DNA of 64,000 nucleotides from Treponema sp. (GCA_024402505.1 JAKSTP010000003.1:1-64000), one strand, 5' to 3'. Positions 25,395 through 34,653 are shown, counted from the first letter of the stretch. The notes: generated from the sequence alone by a model not told the origin. Numbers and translations are program-made.

Positions 25395-27203
25395 TTATGC
25401 GTTGAGTTTTGCCAGCTCAGCTTTAACAACTGCAGCAATTTTTGCAGCAGCTTCTGTTAATGGAACAAGTTCAGCTTCAGCTTTGTTACGAAGTTTGATT
25501 TCAACGTTAGGAAGATTCTTGTCTCCAACTACAACGCGAACTGGGAAACCAATAAGGTCAGCATCATTGAACTTAACGCCTGGGCGTTCGTTGCGGTCAT
25601 CAAGAAGTACTTCTACACCAAGATTTGAAAGTTCTTCGTAAAGCTGGTCAGCGGCTTCCTTCATCTTGTCTTTGTAGTTGATTGGAACAACTGCAACCTG
25701 GTAAGGAGCTGTAGACATTGGGAACATGATTCCTTTGTCGTCGTGGTAAGTTTCGATGATTGAAGCAAGTGTGCGGTCAACACCGATACCGTAACAACCC
25801 ATAAGTGGAACAACTGGTTTTCCGCTCTGATCAAGGTAAGTTACGTTCATGGCTTTTGTATATTTGTCACCCAGCTTGAAGATGTGTCCAAGTTCGTTTC
25901 CTTTTTTGCTGTAGAAAGGTTTTCCACAGTCAGGACAAGCGTCACCGATCATTGCTGTGCGAACATCACCAACCATAAATGGAGTGTAGTCGCGGCTTGG
26001 TTCAACGTGCTTAATGTGGAAGCCTTCTTTTCCAGCACCTGCAAAAGCGTCGTGCATATCAACAACAGAAAGGTCCTGAATGATAGGACAGTTCAAAGTC
26101 ATTGGTCCAACGAATCCGTGTGGAGCGTTTGCCATCTGAATGATTTCATCACCTTCAGCAAGGCAAAGGTCGGAACATTTCAGAAGTCCTGCCAGTTTTG
26201 CTTCGTTTACTTCAAGGTCGCCGCGGATAAGAACACAAACGTATGAAAGCGGATAGTATGTGAAGTTACCTTCTGTAACCTGTTTGAAGTTCTTGCCGCC
26301 GTTGGCATTTGAAAGATCCAGACCACAGTTGATTACGCGGTAGATCAAAGCTTTGATAAAGCGTTTTGAAGTTGTTCCAAAGAATTTTTCCATGTCTTCA
26401 ATAGAGAAAACGTTTGGAGTTGCAACTTCTTCAACTGGAAGATCAGTTTTTGTCTGTGGTTTTCCTGAATCATCAGTTGGAACGTCTGGGCGGCATGCAG
26501 CTTTTTCTACGTTTGCAGCGTATCCACATTCGCAGAGCATAAGTGTGTCATCACCAACAGGAGATTCAATCATGAATTCTTCAGATCCTGAACCACCCAT
26601 GTTTCCTGTGTCAGCTTTTACAGAAATTGTTTTAAGACCAAGACGTTTGAAAATGCGGCGGTAAGCTTCTGCAACTGTGTTGTAAGAGTTATCAAGAGAT
26701 TCTTTGTCTGCGTCAAAAGAGTAAGCGTCCATCATTGTAAATTCGCGTCCACGCATAACACCGTAGCGAGGGCGGATTTCATCGCGGTATTTTGTATTGA
26801 TCTGGTAAGGGATCAGAGGAAGCTGTTTGTATGAATCAAGACCGTCGCGGATAAGGGCAGTAAAAGCTTCTTCGGCAGTTGGAGAAACAATCATATCCTG
26901 TCCGCCGCGAGTTGTAGCTTTGAGCATTTCAGGTCCCATTGTTTCCCAGCGTCCTGATTCTTTCCAAAGTTCACCAGGCTGAATAACTGTAGGTTTCATT
27001 TCCAAAAGACCTGCTCTGTCCAGTTCTTCGCGGATAATATTCTGAACTTTCATGAATGAACGGTAGCCAAGTGGCATGTATGAATAAAGACCGTTTCCAA
27101 GTTTGCGGATAAGTCCGCTTCTCATCATAAGCTGATGGCTTGCAATAACTGCGTCGTTTGGAGCGTCACGCAATGTTGAAATAATAGTTTTAGATGCTTT
27201 CAT
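25395..27203 (-). CDS. proS: Prolyl-tRNA synthetase
   Basis: A 602-aa class II aminoacyl-tRNA synthetase that charges tRNA-Pro in the cytoplasm. Motif 1 (YMPLGYRS and following), motif 2 (TKYRDEIRPRYGVMRGREFTMMDAYSFD) and motif 3 (GCYGIGVDRTLASIIE) are present. A shortened-looking editing insertion (about 225-410) includes HGFVGPM, and a C-terminal anticodon-binding domain follows (QVAVVPINYKDKM). A four-cysteine set (CECGYAAN and CPDCGKPF) sits in the insertion. The reading frame stays open for 86 more codons upstream, but that stretch is translated repeat DNA; MKASKTIISTLRDAPNDAV is the conserved start. No strong ribosome site is seen. Confidence 0.95.
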   Translation of the reverse strand: MKASKTIISTLRDAPNDAVIASHQLMMRSGLIRKLGNGLYSYMPLGYRSFMKVQNIIREELDRAGLLEMKPTVIQPGELWKESGRWETMGPEMLKATTRGGQDMIVSPTAEEAFTALIRDGLDSYKQLPLIPYQINTKYRDEIRPRYGVMRGREFTMMDAYSFDADKESLDNSYNTVAEAYRRIFKRLGLKTISVKADTGNMGGSGSEEFMIESPVGDDTLMLCECGYAANVEKAACRPDVPTDDSGKPQTKTDLPVEEVATPNVFSIEDMEKFFGTTSKRFIKALIYRVINCGLDLSNANGGKNFKQVTEGNFTYYPLSYVCVLIRGDLEVNEAKLAGLLKCSDLCLAEGDEIIQMANAPHGFVGPMTLNCPIIQDLSVVDMHDAFAGAGKEGFHIKHVEPSRDYTPFMVGDVRTAMIGDACPDCGKPFYSKKGNELGHIFKLGDKYTKAMNVTYLDQSGKPVVPLMGCYGIGVDRTLASIIETYHDDKGIMFPMSTAPYQVAVVPINYKDKMKEAADQLYEELSNLGVEVLLDDRNERPGVKFNDADLIGFPVRVVVGDKNLPNVEIKLRNKAEAELVPLTEAAAKIAAVVKAELAKLNA

Positions 27204-27235
27204 AATAGAACATTTTAGCGGTTTTTGAAGATAAA

Positions 27236-27742
27236 TTCTATTAGTGGAGATGGAGGGTGTGTGTGGGGGGGAGTTTACGGAGAGTTTAGGGGAAAGTGAG
27301 GAACTCTCCGTAGGAATTGTGGGATTTTGAAGGCTGAAAACTGTGCTTGGGGTGGAAATTACGGAGAATCCTTGGAAAAATGAGAAACTCTCCGTAGAAA
27401 ATGCGGAGTTTTGAAGGTGGAAAACTGTGCTTGGGGTGGAAATTACGGAGAGTTCCAGCAAGCCTCGAGAAATCTCCGTAAATCTTACGGAAAGATGTTT
27501 GAGTTTGACTGGAGACGGAGTTGTTTTACGGAGAATATGGTTGAAAATGCTAATAGCTCCGTAATTTCAGAGGAAATACCCTTAATTGGCCTGAAAGGTG
27601 AGGAAATTTTACGTAGAAACTTACAAAACCTCGAGAAATCTCCGTAAATCTTACGGAAAGATGTTTAAGTTTGGTTGGAAAGGGAGCTGTTTTACGGAGA
27701 ATTTGCTTGAAAATGTTTATGGTTCCGTAATTTCCCCTTACT
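27236..27742. repeat. Array of TTACGGAGA/TCTCCGTAA inverted repeats and long direct repeats
   Basis: About 500 bp without a credible gene, between the SGNH gene and proS. I count five forward TACGGAGA and six reverse CTCCGTA-type boxes, alternating every 30-110 bp. Two kinds of larger direct repeat are present. An element of about 42 bp starts at 27325 and again at 27409 (period 84). A 106-bp element at 27463-27568 recurs at 27629-27734 with few differences. Adjacent inverted boxes could form a series of hairpins. The start of proS lies just beyond, so any transcript from the SGNH gene into proS would carry this structure. Confidence 0.85.
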
Positions 27743-28966
27743 TTAGTCTGCCGAGTATCCCATGGCTACTACGGTGAAGGCTTTTTTTTCGCTGCCTGGG
27801 GCCATTTTGATTTCGATGACGTGTTCCTTTACTTCGGTTTCATCGATAATCATGCTTACATTGCAGTTGTTCCAGCCTTTGTTGGTAGGGTCGCAGGTTT
27901 TTACAAGCTTTCCGTCAACGTAAACCTGGGCATTTCCAAAAGGTTTGGTAGGGCTTGCAGCATTTTCTTTGAAAACCAGAATGAAGGCTTTGCACTTCAA
28001 GGTGATTCTCAATGGCTCATTTGAAGAACCGTTGTTTCCGTATGGATGGTGCCAGTTCAGAGGGAAATTGCCTTTGCCTTTTTTCAGGTTGTTCTGGGTG
28101 GCACTGTCCTTTTCTGAAAAACTGCCCTTGTCCATAATAACCCGGCCGTCGGTGCCTGTAATGGTGCGGAAGTTTTTCAGCGGATTTGCAAGGTTCCAGT
28201 CGGCAGGGATTTCTGATTTTGAAAGGTTTTCTTTGTCGGCAATTTCAAAAATGTTCAGAAGACAGTTTGCCATGAAGGTGTGTCCGTCTTTTTTAGGATG
28301 GGCGTAATCAGCAAAATAATCGTCTTTTTTTACTTCGCCGCTTTCGATTCTTTTGTCGATGGCATTTCTGATACTTACCTGAGGAATGTTATAGTGTGAT
28401 GCAATGGGAATCATCCAGTCCTGCTGGTTTGCGTAAGTGGCAGTGGCGTAAAGGGCAATAACGGCGCAGTCAGGATTGTCTGTAAGACCGCGGCGGATAA
28501 GTGCTTCGAAGGCACGGCCCTTGGAACATTCAAGCCAGTCGTTTACGGAAAATTCGATTACAAGAACGTCCGGTTTGTGTCCGCCAAGGTCTGCAATAAC
28601 ATCCTGTTCGTAGCGGATGAGCCCCAATGGAGATGGAGTACCACCAAGTCCTGCTCCGTCAAGAATCACCTGGTCGGCATTTTTTGCATACTTTTCGGCA
28701 AGAAGTTTCTGGAACTGGTAGATGTAACCGTCGTGGAAATCGGCAGGCCCTGCACCTTCTGTAACAGAACCTCCCAATCCACATACGTAAATAGTTTCGC
28801 CATTTCGGAGTTTTTCAATCACCTTTTTAAGGCGGGCATTGGATCCTTTATCTACAACAGTTTCGTTAATCATAGTTTTCCAGTTTTTATCAGTTTGATT
28901 AAGTGGTGCCGCAAAAAGCGAGATGGCCATTGCAGCACTCCAGAAAAATGCCAGAATCTTTTTCAT
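27743..28966 (-). CDS. Secreted SGNH/GDSL hydrolase, probable carbohydrate esterase
   Basis: A 407-aa exported enzyme. The signal peptide (MKKILAFFWSAAMAISLFAA) precedes an SGNH hydrolase domain (about 50-245). Block I is GLGGSVTEGAG with the nucleophile serine, block III is EFSVNDW, and block V is YFADYAHPKKDGH with the catalytic Asp and His. The C-terminal 130 residues are beta-rich and probably form an accessory or carbohydrate-binding domain (NAQVYVDGKLVKTC). Related two-domain proteins deacetylate plant polysaccharides. The gene lies 5 bp downstream of the ABC-F gene but is functionally unrelated to it. Confidence 0.85.
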   Translation of the reverse strand: MKKILAFFWSAAMAISLFAAPLNQTDKNWKTMINETVVDKGSNARLKKVIEKLRNGETIYVCGLGGSVTEGAGPADFHDGYIYQFQKLLAEKYAKNADQVILDGAGLGGTPSPLGLIRYEQDVIADLGGHKPDVLVIEFSVNDWLECSKGRAFEALIRRGLTDNPDCAVIALYATATYANQQDWMIPIASHYNIPQVSIRNAIDKRIESGEVKKDDYFADYAHPKKDGHTFMANCLLNIFEIADKENLSKSEIPADWNLANPLKNFRTITGTDGRVIMDKGSFSEKDSATQNNLKKGKGNFPLNWHHPYGNNGSSNEPLRITLKCKAFILVFKENAASPTKPFGNAQVYVDGKLVKTCDPTNKGWNNCNVSMIIDETEVKEHVIEIKMAPGSEKKAFTVVAMGYSAD

Positions 28967-28971
28967 AAAAT

Positions 28972-30732
28972 CTAACGGGTAAGCTTTCTGTAAACTGTGC
29001 GTTTTGGAACGCCTACATCTTCACCAAATTCACGCATCTTCCATTCAGCGTATTCACTCCAGTTACCTTCGTAGAAACGAACAGTTGAGTTGTTTTCAAA
29101 AGCCAGGATATGAGTACAGATACGGTCCAGGAACCAGCGGTCGTGGGAAACAACCATGGCACAACCGGCGAAATCTTCCAAAGCGTCTTCAAGGGCACGA
29201 ACTGTCTGAACATCAAGGTCGTTGGTAGGTTCGTCGAACAAAAGTACATTTCCGCTTTCCTGAAGCATAAGCCCAAGGTTCAGGCGGTTTCGTTCACCAC
29301 CAGAGAGCACTGAAACTTTTTTGTTCTGTTCGGCGCTTCCAAAGTTGAACCATCCACAGTAAGCGTGGGCATTGATTTCGCGAACACCACCTTCAAGAGC
29401 ACGGCCTTTTTCATCAACAGCACCAAGTTTAATAAGATCTGAACCGCCGGAAAGTGTTTCGTAAACGGTTTTGTTTTCATCAAGAGTAGAACGGAGCTGA
29501 TCAACGTAAACCAGTTTTACAGTCTGACCAATTTTGATTGTACCTGCGTCAGGAAGTTCACCTGTTCCGGCAAGACCTTTGTTTGTTTCGGTTTTGCTGG
29601 CGGCTTCTACAATCATTTTGAAAAGTGTAGTTTTACCGGCACCGTTAGGACCAACAATACCAACTACAGCACCGGCAGGAATATGTACATCAAGATTTTC
29701 GAAAAGCAGTTTGTCGCCAAAAGATTTTGTGAGGCCTTCAATATCGATTACCTGTCCGCCAAGACGAGGACCTGCCGGAATGGAAATCTGTGCATCTTTA
29801 AGCTGGACTTTTGATCCCTGGCTCATAAGTTCGTTATAGCGTGTAATGTGTTCCTTGTGTTTTGCCTGACGACCTTTGGCACCCATGTGGATCCATTCCA
29901 ATTCCCGCTGAATGTCTTTCTGGCGCTGAGATTCGTTTTTGGCTTCCTGGGCAAGACGGGCATTTTTCTGTTCAAGCCATGAAGTGTAGTTTCCTTTGAA
30001 TGGATAACCTTCACCGCGGTCCAGTTCCAGAATCCAGCCGGCAACGTTATCAAGGAAGTAGCGGTCGTGGGTAATGGCGATGATTGTTCCAGGGTAGTCC
30101 TGAAGGTGTTTTTCAAGCCATGCTACAGTTTCTGCATCTAGGTGGTTGGTTGGTTCGTCCAAAAGAAGAATGTCCGGTTTCTGAAGGAGAAGGCGGCACA
30201 ATGCAACTCGGCGGCGTTCACCTCCGGAAAGCACATCAACTACCTGATCCTGTGGAGGACAGCGGAGGGCTTCCATAGCCAGTTCAAGATTTGCATCAAG
30301 ATTCCAAGCATCCATGGCGTCCAGTTTTTCCTGAACTTCACCCTGACGGGCACAAAGTTTGTCGAAGTCGGCATCAGGATCACCAAATGCTTCGTTGATT
30401 TTATCGAATTCTTCAAGAAGGTCGGTAATTGGTTTTACGCCTTCCTTTACAATTTCAATTACAGTTTTTCCAGCTTCAAGTTCAGGTTCCTGTTCCAGGT
30501 AGCCGATTGTAAAGCCTGGTGCCATGGAAGTTTCGCCTGTAAATTCTGTGTCGCGGCCAGCCAGGATTTTAAAAAGAGAAGATTTACCTGATCCGTTAGG
30601 TCCAACAACACCAATTTTAGCGCCGTAATAATAAGAAAGGCACATGTCTTTAAGAACAACTTTTGTTCCGTAAGCACGGCCAACACGATCCATAGTATAG
30701 ATGATTTTTTTATCGTCGTATGTCTTTGCCAT
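28972..30732 (-). CDS. ettA: ABC-F ATPase, EttA-like translation factor
   Basis: A 586-aa soluble ABC-F protein with two nucleotide-binding domains and no membrane part. Walker A motifs are GPNGSGKSS (near residue 44) and GPNGAGKTT (near 361). Signature motifs are LSGGERRRVALCR and LSGGERNRLNLGL, and Walker B motifs are DILLLDEPTNHLD and VLLFDEPTNDLD. The arm and linker (ELEWIHMGAKGRQAKHKEHITRYNEL) match the EttA subgroup, which binds the ribosomal E site and gates the first elongation steps according to ATP. The length is slightly above the usual 555. It follows mutS2 by 39 bp but has its own -10. Confidence 0.9.
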   Translation of the reverse strand: MAKTYDDKKIIYTMDRVGRAYGTKVVLKDMCLSYYYGAKIGVVGPNGSGKSSLFKILAGRDTEFTGETSMAPGFTIGYLEQEPELEAGKTVIEIVKEGVKPITDLLEEFDKINEAFGDPDADFDKLCARQGEVQEKLDAMDAWNLDANLELAMEALRCPPQDQVVDVLSGGERRRVALCRLLLQKPDILLLDEPTNHLDAETVAWLEKHLQDYPGTIIAITHDRYFLDNVAGWILELDRGEGYPFKGNYTSWLEQKNARLAQEAKNESQRQKDIQRELEWIHMGAKGRQAKHKEHITRYNELMSQGSKVQLKDAQISIPAGPRLGGQVIDIEGLTKSFGDKLLFENLDVHIPAGAVVGIVGPNGAGKTTLFKMIVEAASKTETNKGLAGTGELPDAGTIKIGQTVKLVYVDQLRSTLDENKTVYETLSGGSDLIKLGAVDEKGRALEGGVREINAHAYCGWFNFGSAEQNKKVSVLSGGERNRLNLGLMLQESGNVLLFDEPTNDLDVQTVRALEDALEDFAGCAMVVSHDRWFLDRICTHILAFENNSTVRFYEGNWSEYAEWKMREFGEDVGVPKRTVYRKLTR

Positions 30733-30738
30733 AAGTTT

Positions 30739-30744
30739 ATTATA
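30739..30744 (-). promoter_or_regulatory. -10 box of the ABC-F gene, predicted leaderless
   Basis: Minus-strand TATAAT (30739-30744) ends 6 nt before the ATG at 30732. No ribosome site intervenes and the -35 is weak (TAGAAT at 17 bp). Confidence 0.5.
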
Positions 30745-30771
30745 GAAGATAAGGATAAAAAATTCTATTGA

Positions 30772-33315
30772 CTATTGTTTCATAGTAACATAGGTTTTGC
30801 CAAAGCCGCCGTCTTCTGGTGGTGCAAAGCGGAAGTCGGCAACTGCCTGATAGTGACTCAGGTAGTCGTGAACAGCCTGCTGAAGAATACCGTTTCCCTT
30901 TCCATGAATAATGCTGAAATGCGGGAAATTGTGAATGGCGCAAAGATCCAGCTGGTGTTCCAGTGCTTTGATAGCTTCTTCCATGTACATGCCCAGAAGC
31001 CGCAGTTCAAAAACAGGTGCTTCGTTTTCGGCATCTCCCCGCATTTCTACGGAAATATCGGCCTTGAAATCTCCAGCCTGTACTTTTCCTCCAACCAGAA
31101 CCATGTCTTTTTCTTTGCAGCTCATCTGGACAGATCCAAACTGAACTTTCCAGACTCCTTTCTTTTCAAGTTTTACAAGAGTCCCTGCCATGCGGTTAGC
31201 ACCAACTTCAACCTGAGCCCCTTCTTCAAAAACAAGAGGCGCTGCTTCCGGACCGGCCTTTTTTACAACTGCGGTTTCTGCTACAGGTGCACTTTCCGCG
31301 TAAGCCAGAGCTTCCCGGTTACTCATGCGCTTTTTAGTTTTTTTGTTGGATGTGTGACTTCTAAGTTCGTGAGCAATTTTTTCGGCTTCCAGCTTTTCTT
31401 TGGCAAGGCGTTCTTCTTCCTCTTCGATTTTCCGCTCGTTTTCACGGGTGGCAGCGGTAAGGTCATTGATAAACTGTTTTACGCCAAGAGTTTTCTCCCG
31501 GGTGATTTCACCTTCACGAAGTTCTCGCACCAGATTTTCAAGCTTTTTGCGGCTTTGGGCAAGGAATTCTTCACTTTCTTTTTGGAAACCCTGTTTTATC
31601 TGATGTTCTTTTTCTCGAAGTTCAATGTCTCTTTCGGTCTGGCGCTGTTCTTTTTCGGCAAGCTGGCGCTGAAGGCGATCCATCTGACTTTTCATGCGGT
31701 CCAGTTCCCGGTGTTTTGTATTCAATCCTTTAATGAGGGAACTTACGTCGGCCTTTTCTGTGGCGATATAGTTTTTTGCGTGATTTACAATAAACCGTGG
31801 CAATCCTGATTTTCCTGCAATTTCCAAAGCGTGACTTTCTCCAGGTACTCCCATAAGAAGACGGTAGCTTGGGGAAAGGGTGGTGGTATCAAATTCAACA
31901 GAAGCATTGATACAGGCAGGATTAGTGTAGCCGTAATTTTTCAGGATTCCCTGGTGAGTTGTAACCAGGACAAAGGCTTTCTTTTCAATAAGATGATCCA
32001 GGACTGCCATGGAAATAGCCGTTCCTTCCAAAGGGTCAGTTCCGCTTCCAAGTTCATCAAGGAGGACAAGTGAGTCATCTTCCGCAAATTTAACGGCTTT
32101 AGAAATGTTCTTCATGTGGCCGCTGAAGGTAGAAAGGCTCTGATCCAGGGACTGATCGTCTCCAATGTCGGCAAAAATTTTTCCAAAAATTGGCAGACGG
32201 GAACCTTCCCCAGCTGGAATTGGAAGACCGGTCTGATTCAGCATGGCAAAAAGAGCAAAGGTTTTGAGAGTTACTGTTTTACCGCCGGTATTTGGGCCTG
32301 TAATAATAAGAACCCGTTTTCCGCTCATAAACTGAATGTCGATAGGAACGGCTTTTTCGCCCAAAAGAGGATGGCGTGCCTGGTAAAGAAGTGGAGGCTC
32401 ATCTCGATTCTGACCGCTGTGGTCATTGGCAAGGCAAGGCACCGCGTAAACACAGTTGTTTTCTTTTCCCCAGCGGGCGGCGGCAAGGGTTGTGTCAAAG
32501 AATTCCATCAGCGGAAGGTTGTTTTTGAAAACCGGAATATTTTCCTGAAGGCTCTGGGTAAGCTCTGTAAGAACTCGTTTTATTTCGGCTTCCAGTTCAA
32601 ATTCTTTCTGAATAAGCTCGTTGGTACAGTGAACGCTTTCGGTTGGTTCAATGTAAACGGTTTTTGCAGTGGCTGAAACTTCGTGGACAATCCCTTCGAT
32701 TCTGCTCTGCATACCGGCTTTTACTGCAAGAACCTGGCGGCCGCTTTTAAGAACAGGCACATTCGATTCCAGCACCGAAGCATATTTTGAATCCTTAAGA
32801 AAGGCATTCATAATATTTTTAATGCGGTTGTTCAGTGATGCAATCTGCTTTCGGATAGCGGCAATTTCCGGCAGATCCTTCATTTCTCCGTCGGGAGTGA
32901 TGATGCGGTAGATTTTTCCTGAAGCGTCGTTTACCGGAAGAAGTTTTTCGCTTTCGGCTTTAAGGACAGGCAGTTCCCAGTCAACATAATGGGAGTCAAT
33001 GTATGTGACTGCACGGGAACAGGCCGTACAAAACTGGCCGAGAGTATAAACCTGTTCAAGGGTAAGAGAAGCCCCTGTCATGCGGATTACAGACAGGAGT
33101 GGTCTGATGGAAGACCAGCCGTTAAATGGAGAAGTGGAACTGGCACAAATACAGTTGAGCCATTCCCGGCTGGCCTTTTTTAGATGTTCAATTTCATCCT
33201 GATTGTGGAGAGGCAGTCTCTTTTCAAGGTTTGCTTTGCCTTCTTCGCTTAAGCAAAAAGAAGCTGCCTGATTCCTTATAGTAAAATAATCAATCTGTTC
33301 TAAAGTTTTCTGCAT
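30772..33315 (-). CDS. mutS2: MutS2 family ATPase/endonuclease
   Basis: An 847-aa homodimeric DNA/ribosome-associated ATPase. The MutS-type core contains Walker A in ITGPNTGGKTVTLKTF, DDQSLDQSLSTFSGHMKN, the Walker B LVLLDELGSGTDPLEG and TTHQGILKNYG. A long charged coiled coil follows (about 530-660, with KEQRQTERDIELREKEHQIK). The C-terminal Smr nuclease domain has MYMEEAIKALEHQLD and IIHGKGNGIL. MutS2 acts on branched DNA or on collided ribosomes, not in mismatch repair. I start at MQKTLEQIDYF (33315); the open frame extends to 33348, but that ATG is within a palindromic repeat. Confidence 0.93.
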   Translation of the reverse strand: MQKTLEQIDYFTIRNQAASFCLSEEGKANLEKRLPLHNQDEIEHLKKASREWLNCICASSTSPFNGWSSIRPLLSVIRMTGASLTLEQVYTLGQFCTACSRAVTYIDSHYVDWELPVLKAESEKLLPVNDASGKIYRIITPDGEMKDLPEIAAIRKQIASLNNRIKNIMNAFLKDSKYASVLESNVPVLKSGRQVLAVKAGMQSRIEGIVHEVSATAKTVYIEPTESVHCTNELIQKEFELEAEIKRVLTELTQSLQENIPVFKNNLPLMEFFDTTLAAARWGKENNCVYAVPCLANDHSGQNRDEPPLLYQARHPLLGEKAVPIDIQFMSGKRVLIITGPNTGGKTVTLKTFALFAMLNQTGLPIPAGEGSRLPIFGKIFADIGDDQSLDQSLSTFSGHMKNISKAVKFAEDDSLVLLDELGSGTDPLEGTAISMAVLDHLIEKKAFVLVTTHQGILKNYGYTNPACINASVEFDTTTLSPSYRLLMGVPGESHALEIAGKSGLPRFIVNHAKNYIATEKADVSSLIKGLNTKHRELDRMKSQMDRLQRQLAEKEQRQTERDIELREKEHQIKQGFQKESEEFLAQSRKKLENLVRELREGEITREKTLGVKQFINDLTAATRENERKIEEEEERLAKEKLEAEKIAHELRSHTSNKKTKKRMSNREALAYAESAPVAETAVVKKAGPEAAPLVFEEGAQVEVGANRMAGTLVKLEKKGVWKVQFGSVQMSCKEKDMVLVGGKVQAGDFKADISVEMRGDAENEAPVFELRLLGMYMEEAIKALEHQLDLCAIHNFPHFSIIHGKGNGILQQAVHDYLSHYQAVADFRFAPPEDGGFGKTYVTMKQ

Positions 33316-33340
33316 ATTGTTGAGTTGTAGAGGAAGCAAG

Positions 33341-33428
33341 CCTGTCATGCTGAACTCGATTCAGCATCCATACCTAAAGAGATCCTGAAACAAGTTCAGG
33401 ATGACGTTCCTTTAGTTCAGGATGACGA
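33341..33428. repeat. Two palindromic repeats in opposite orientation plus a half unit
   Basis: A palindrome with arms ATGCTGAA (33347-33354) and TTCAGCAT (33360-33367) is followed by one with ATCCTGAA (33382-33389) and TTCAGGAT (33395-33402), then a lone right arm from about 33415. The linkers TGACG and GTCA show that the two palindromes face opposite ways. The cluster lies between purM and mutS2. Confidence 0.8.
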
Positions 33429-33449
33429 GCAGTTGCTGTCCTCTTTATT

Positions 33450-34538
33450 TTAGTCAACAAACAGTACGCTTTCCTTCTGAGTATTTACCGGGCCTTCAGC
33501 GTATGCAACAGATCCAATCTTGTAGGCTTTCATGTCTGGTGTGCCTTCGCGGTGATATTTGTGTGCGTTGGCATTGAACATTTCCAGAACTGCATCAGCT
33601 TCTTTTGCGTTTACGGCAAGTACAAAACCGATACCCATGTTGAATGTATTGTAAATTGAATCCAAATCTGCGCCACGACGAATAAGTTCGCCGAATACTG
33701 GAGGAATGTCCCAGCTGTCTCGTTTAATGAGGGAAATCAACTGTTTCTTTCCATCTTTTGCTTTTGGGTACATGCGTGGAATATTTTCGTAGAATCCGCC
33801 GCCTGTTACGTGCACCATACCGTGAATTGCTTTGCGGTATTTACCCAAAACTTCCATAACTGGTTTTACATAAATTCGAGTTGGTGTAAGAAGAGCTTCA
33901 CCGATTGTAGTTGTTTTTCCATCTACAGTGAAAGGATCCATTGGGTTTGGTACCAGTTTGCGCACCAGAGAGAATCCGTTTGAGTGAACACCTGTTGATG
34001 AAAGTCCGATGAGAACGTCACCTTCTTTAATGGCAGAGCCGTCAATCATTTCTTTCTTTTCGCCAACGCCTACACCGAAACCTGCCAGGTCGTATTTTCC
34101 AACATCGTAGAAACCAGGCATTTCAGCAGTTTCACCACCAAGAAGGGCACATCCGGTTTCAACACAACCGTCAGCTACACCTTTAACAAGATCGGCGGCA
34201 ACGTCTGCTTCAAGTTTTCCACAGGCAATGTAATCAAGGAAGAATGATGTCTGAACGCCGCAACAAAGGATGTCGTTTACGCTCATGGCAACACAGTCAA
34301 TTCCTACTGTATCATATTTTTTCATCTGGAAAGCTACATCCAGTTTTGTTCCTACACCGTCAGTGCCCGAAACCATTACAGGATTTTTGTATCCTTTAGG
34401 GATTTCGAACATACCTGCAAAACTTCCAAGTCCTGTAAGCATTCCAGGGATCATTGTTCGTTTTGCGTGATCTTTATATTTATTTACTGCGCGGTAACCT
34501 TCTTCTACGTCTACACCAGATTCTTTATAAGATGCCAT
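33450..34538 (-). CDS. purM: Phosphoribosylformylglycinamidine cyclo-ligase (AIR synthetase)
   Basis: A 362-aa cytoplasmic enzyme that closes FGAM to AIR with ATP in purine synthesis. Family motifs are visible: GLGSFAGMFEIP, SGTDGVGTKLDVAF, DCVAMSVNDILCCG, GGETAEMPGFY and GLSSTGVHSNGFSLVRKL. The length is usual. AGGAG stands 5 nt before the ATG. purE lies upstream on the same strand, 115 bp away across an AT-rich inverted repeat, so the two successive purine steps are probably cotranscribed. Confidence 0.96.
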   Translation of the reverse strand: MASYKESGVDVEEGYRAVNKYKDHAKRTMIPGMLTGLGSFAGMFEIPKGYKNPVMVSGTDGVGTKLDVAFQMKKYDTVGIDCVAMSVNDILCCGVQTSFFLDYIACGKLEADVAADLVKGVADGCVETGCALLGGETAEMPGFYDVGKYDLAGFGVGVGEKKEMIDGSAIKEGDVLIGLSSTGVHSNGFSLVRKLVPNPMDPFTVDGKTTTIGEALLTPTRIYVKPVMEVLGKYRKAIHGMVHVTGGGFYENIPRMYPKAKDGKKQLISLIKRDSWDIPPVFGELIRRGADLDSIYNTFNMGIGFVLAVNAKEADAVLEMFNANAHKYHREGTPDMKAYKIGSVAYAEGPVNTQKESVLFVD

Positions 34539-34553
34539 GTTGTCTCCTTTGGA

Positions 34554-34653
34554 GAAATGAATAATTAATAATGAATAATTAATAATTTCATTTCTCGGTT
34601 TTATTTAGTATTTATTAGTGAATTATTCATCATTCACTAATCATTATTCATTA
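34554..34653. repeat. AT-rich inverted repeat between purE and purM
   Basis: The left arm (about 34556-34588) has tandem ATGAATAATTAATA units. The right arm (about 34615-34653) contains the complement (AGTGAATTATTCATCATTCA, then ATCATTATTCATT). The pair could fold into a long imperfect hairpin around a central T-rich loop. It has the look of a small non-coding mobile repeat, but no target duplication could be confirmed. It would lie inside a purE-purM transcript. Confidence 0.65.

Noticed and set aside
27204-27461. An 86-codon N-terminal extension of proS
   Set aside because: It is serine- and proline-rich low-complexity sequence made by translating the TCTCCGTAA repeat region. The family start MKASKTIISTLRDAPNDAV lies at 27203.
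27411-27647. A plus-strand 78-codon open frame in the repeat array
   Set aside because: It is composed of repeat units, has no ribosome site and no protein-like pattern.
30775-31809. A 344-codon plus-strand open frame
   Set aside because: It is antisense to mutS2, rich in Phe/Cys/Ser as expected from reading a helical gene backwards, and has no start signals.
33316-33348. An upstream start for mutS2
   Set aside because: That ATG lies in the palindromic repeat; MQKTLEQIDYF at 33315 matches the family start.
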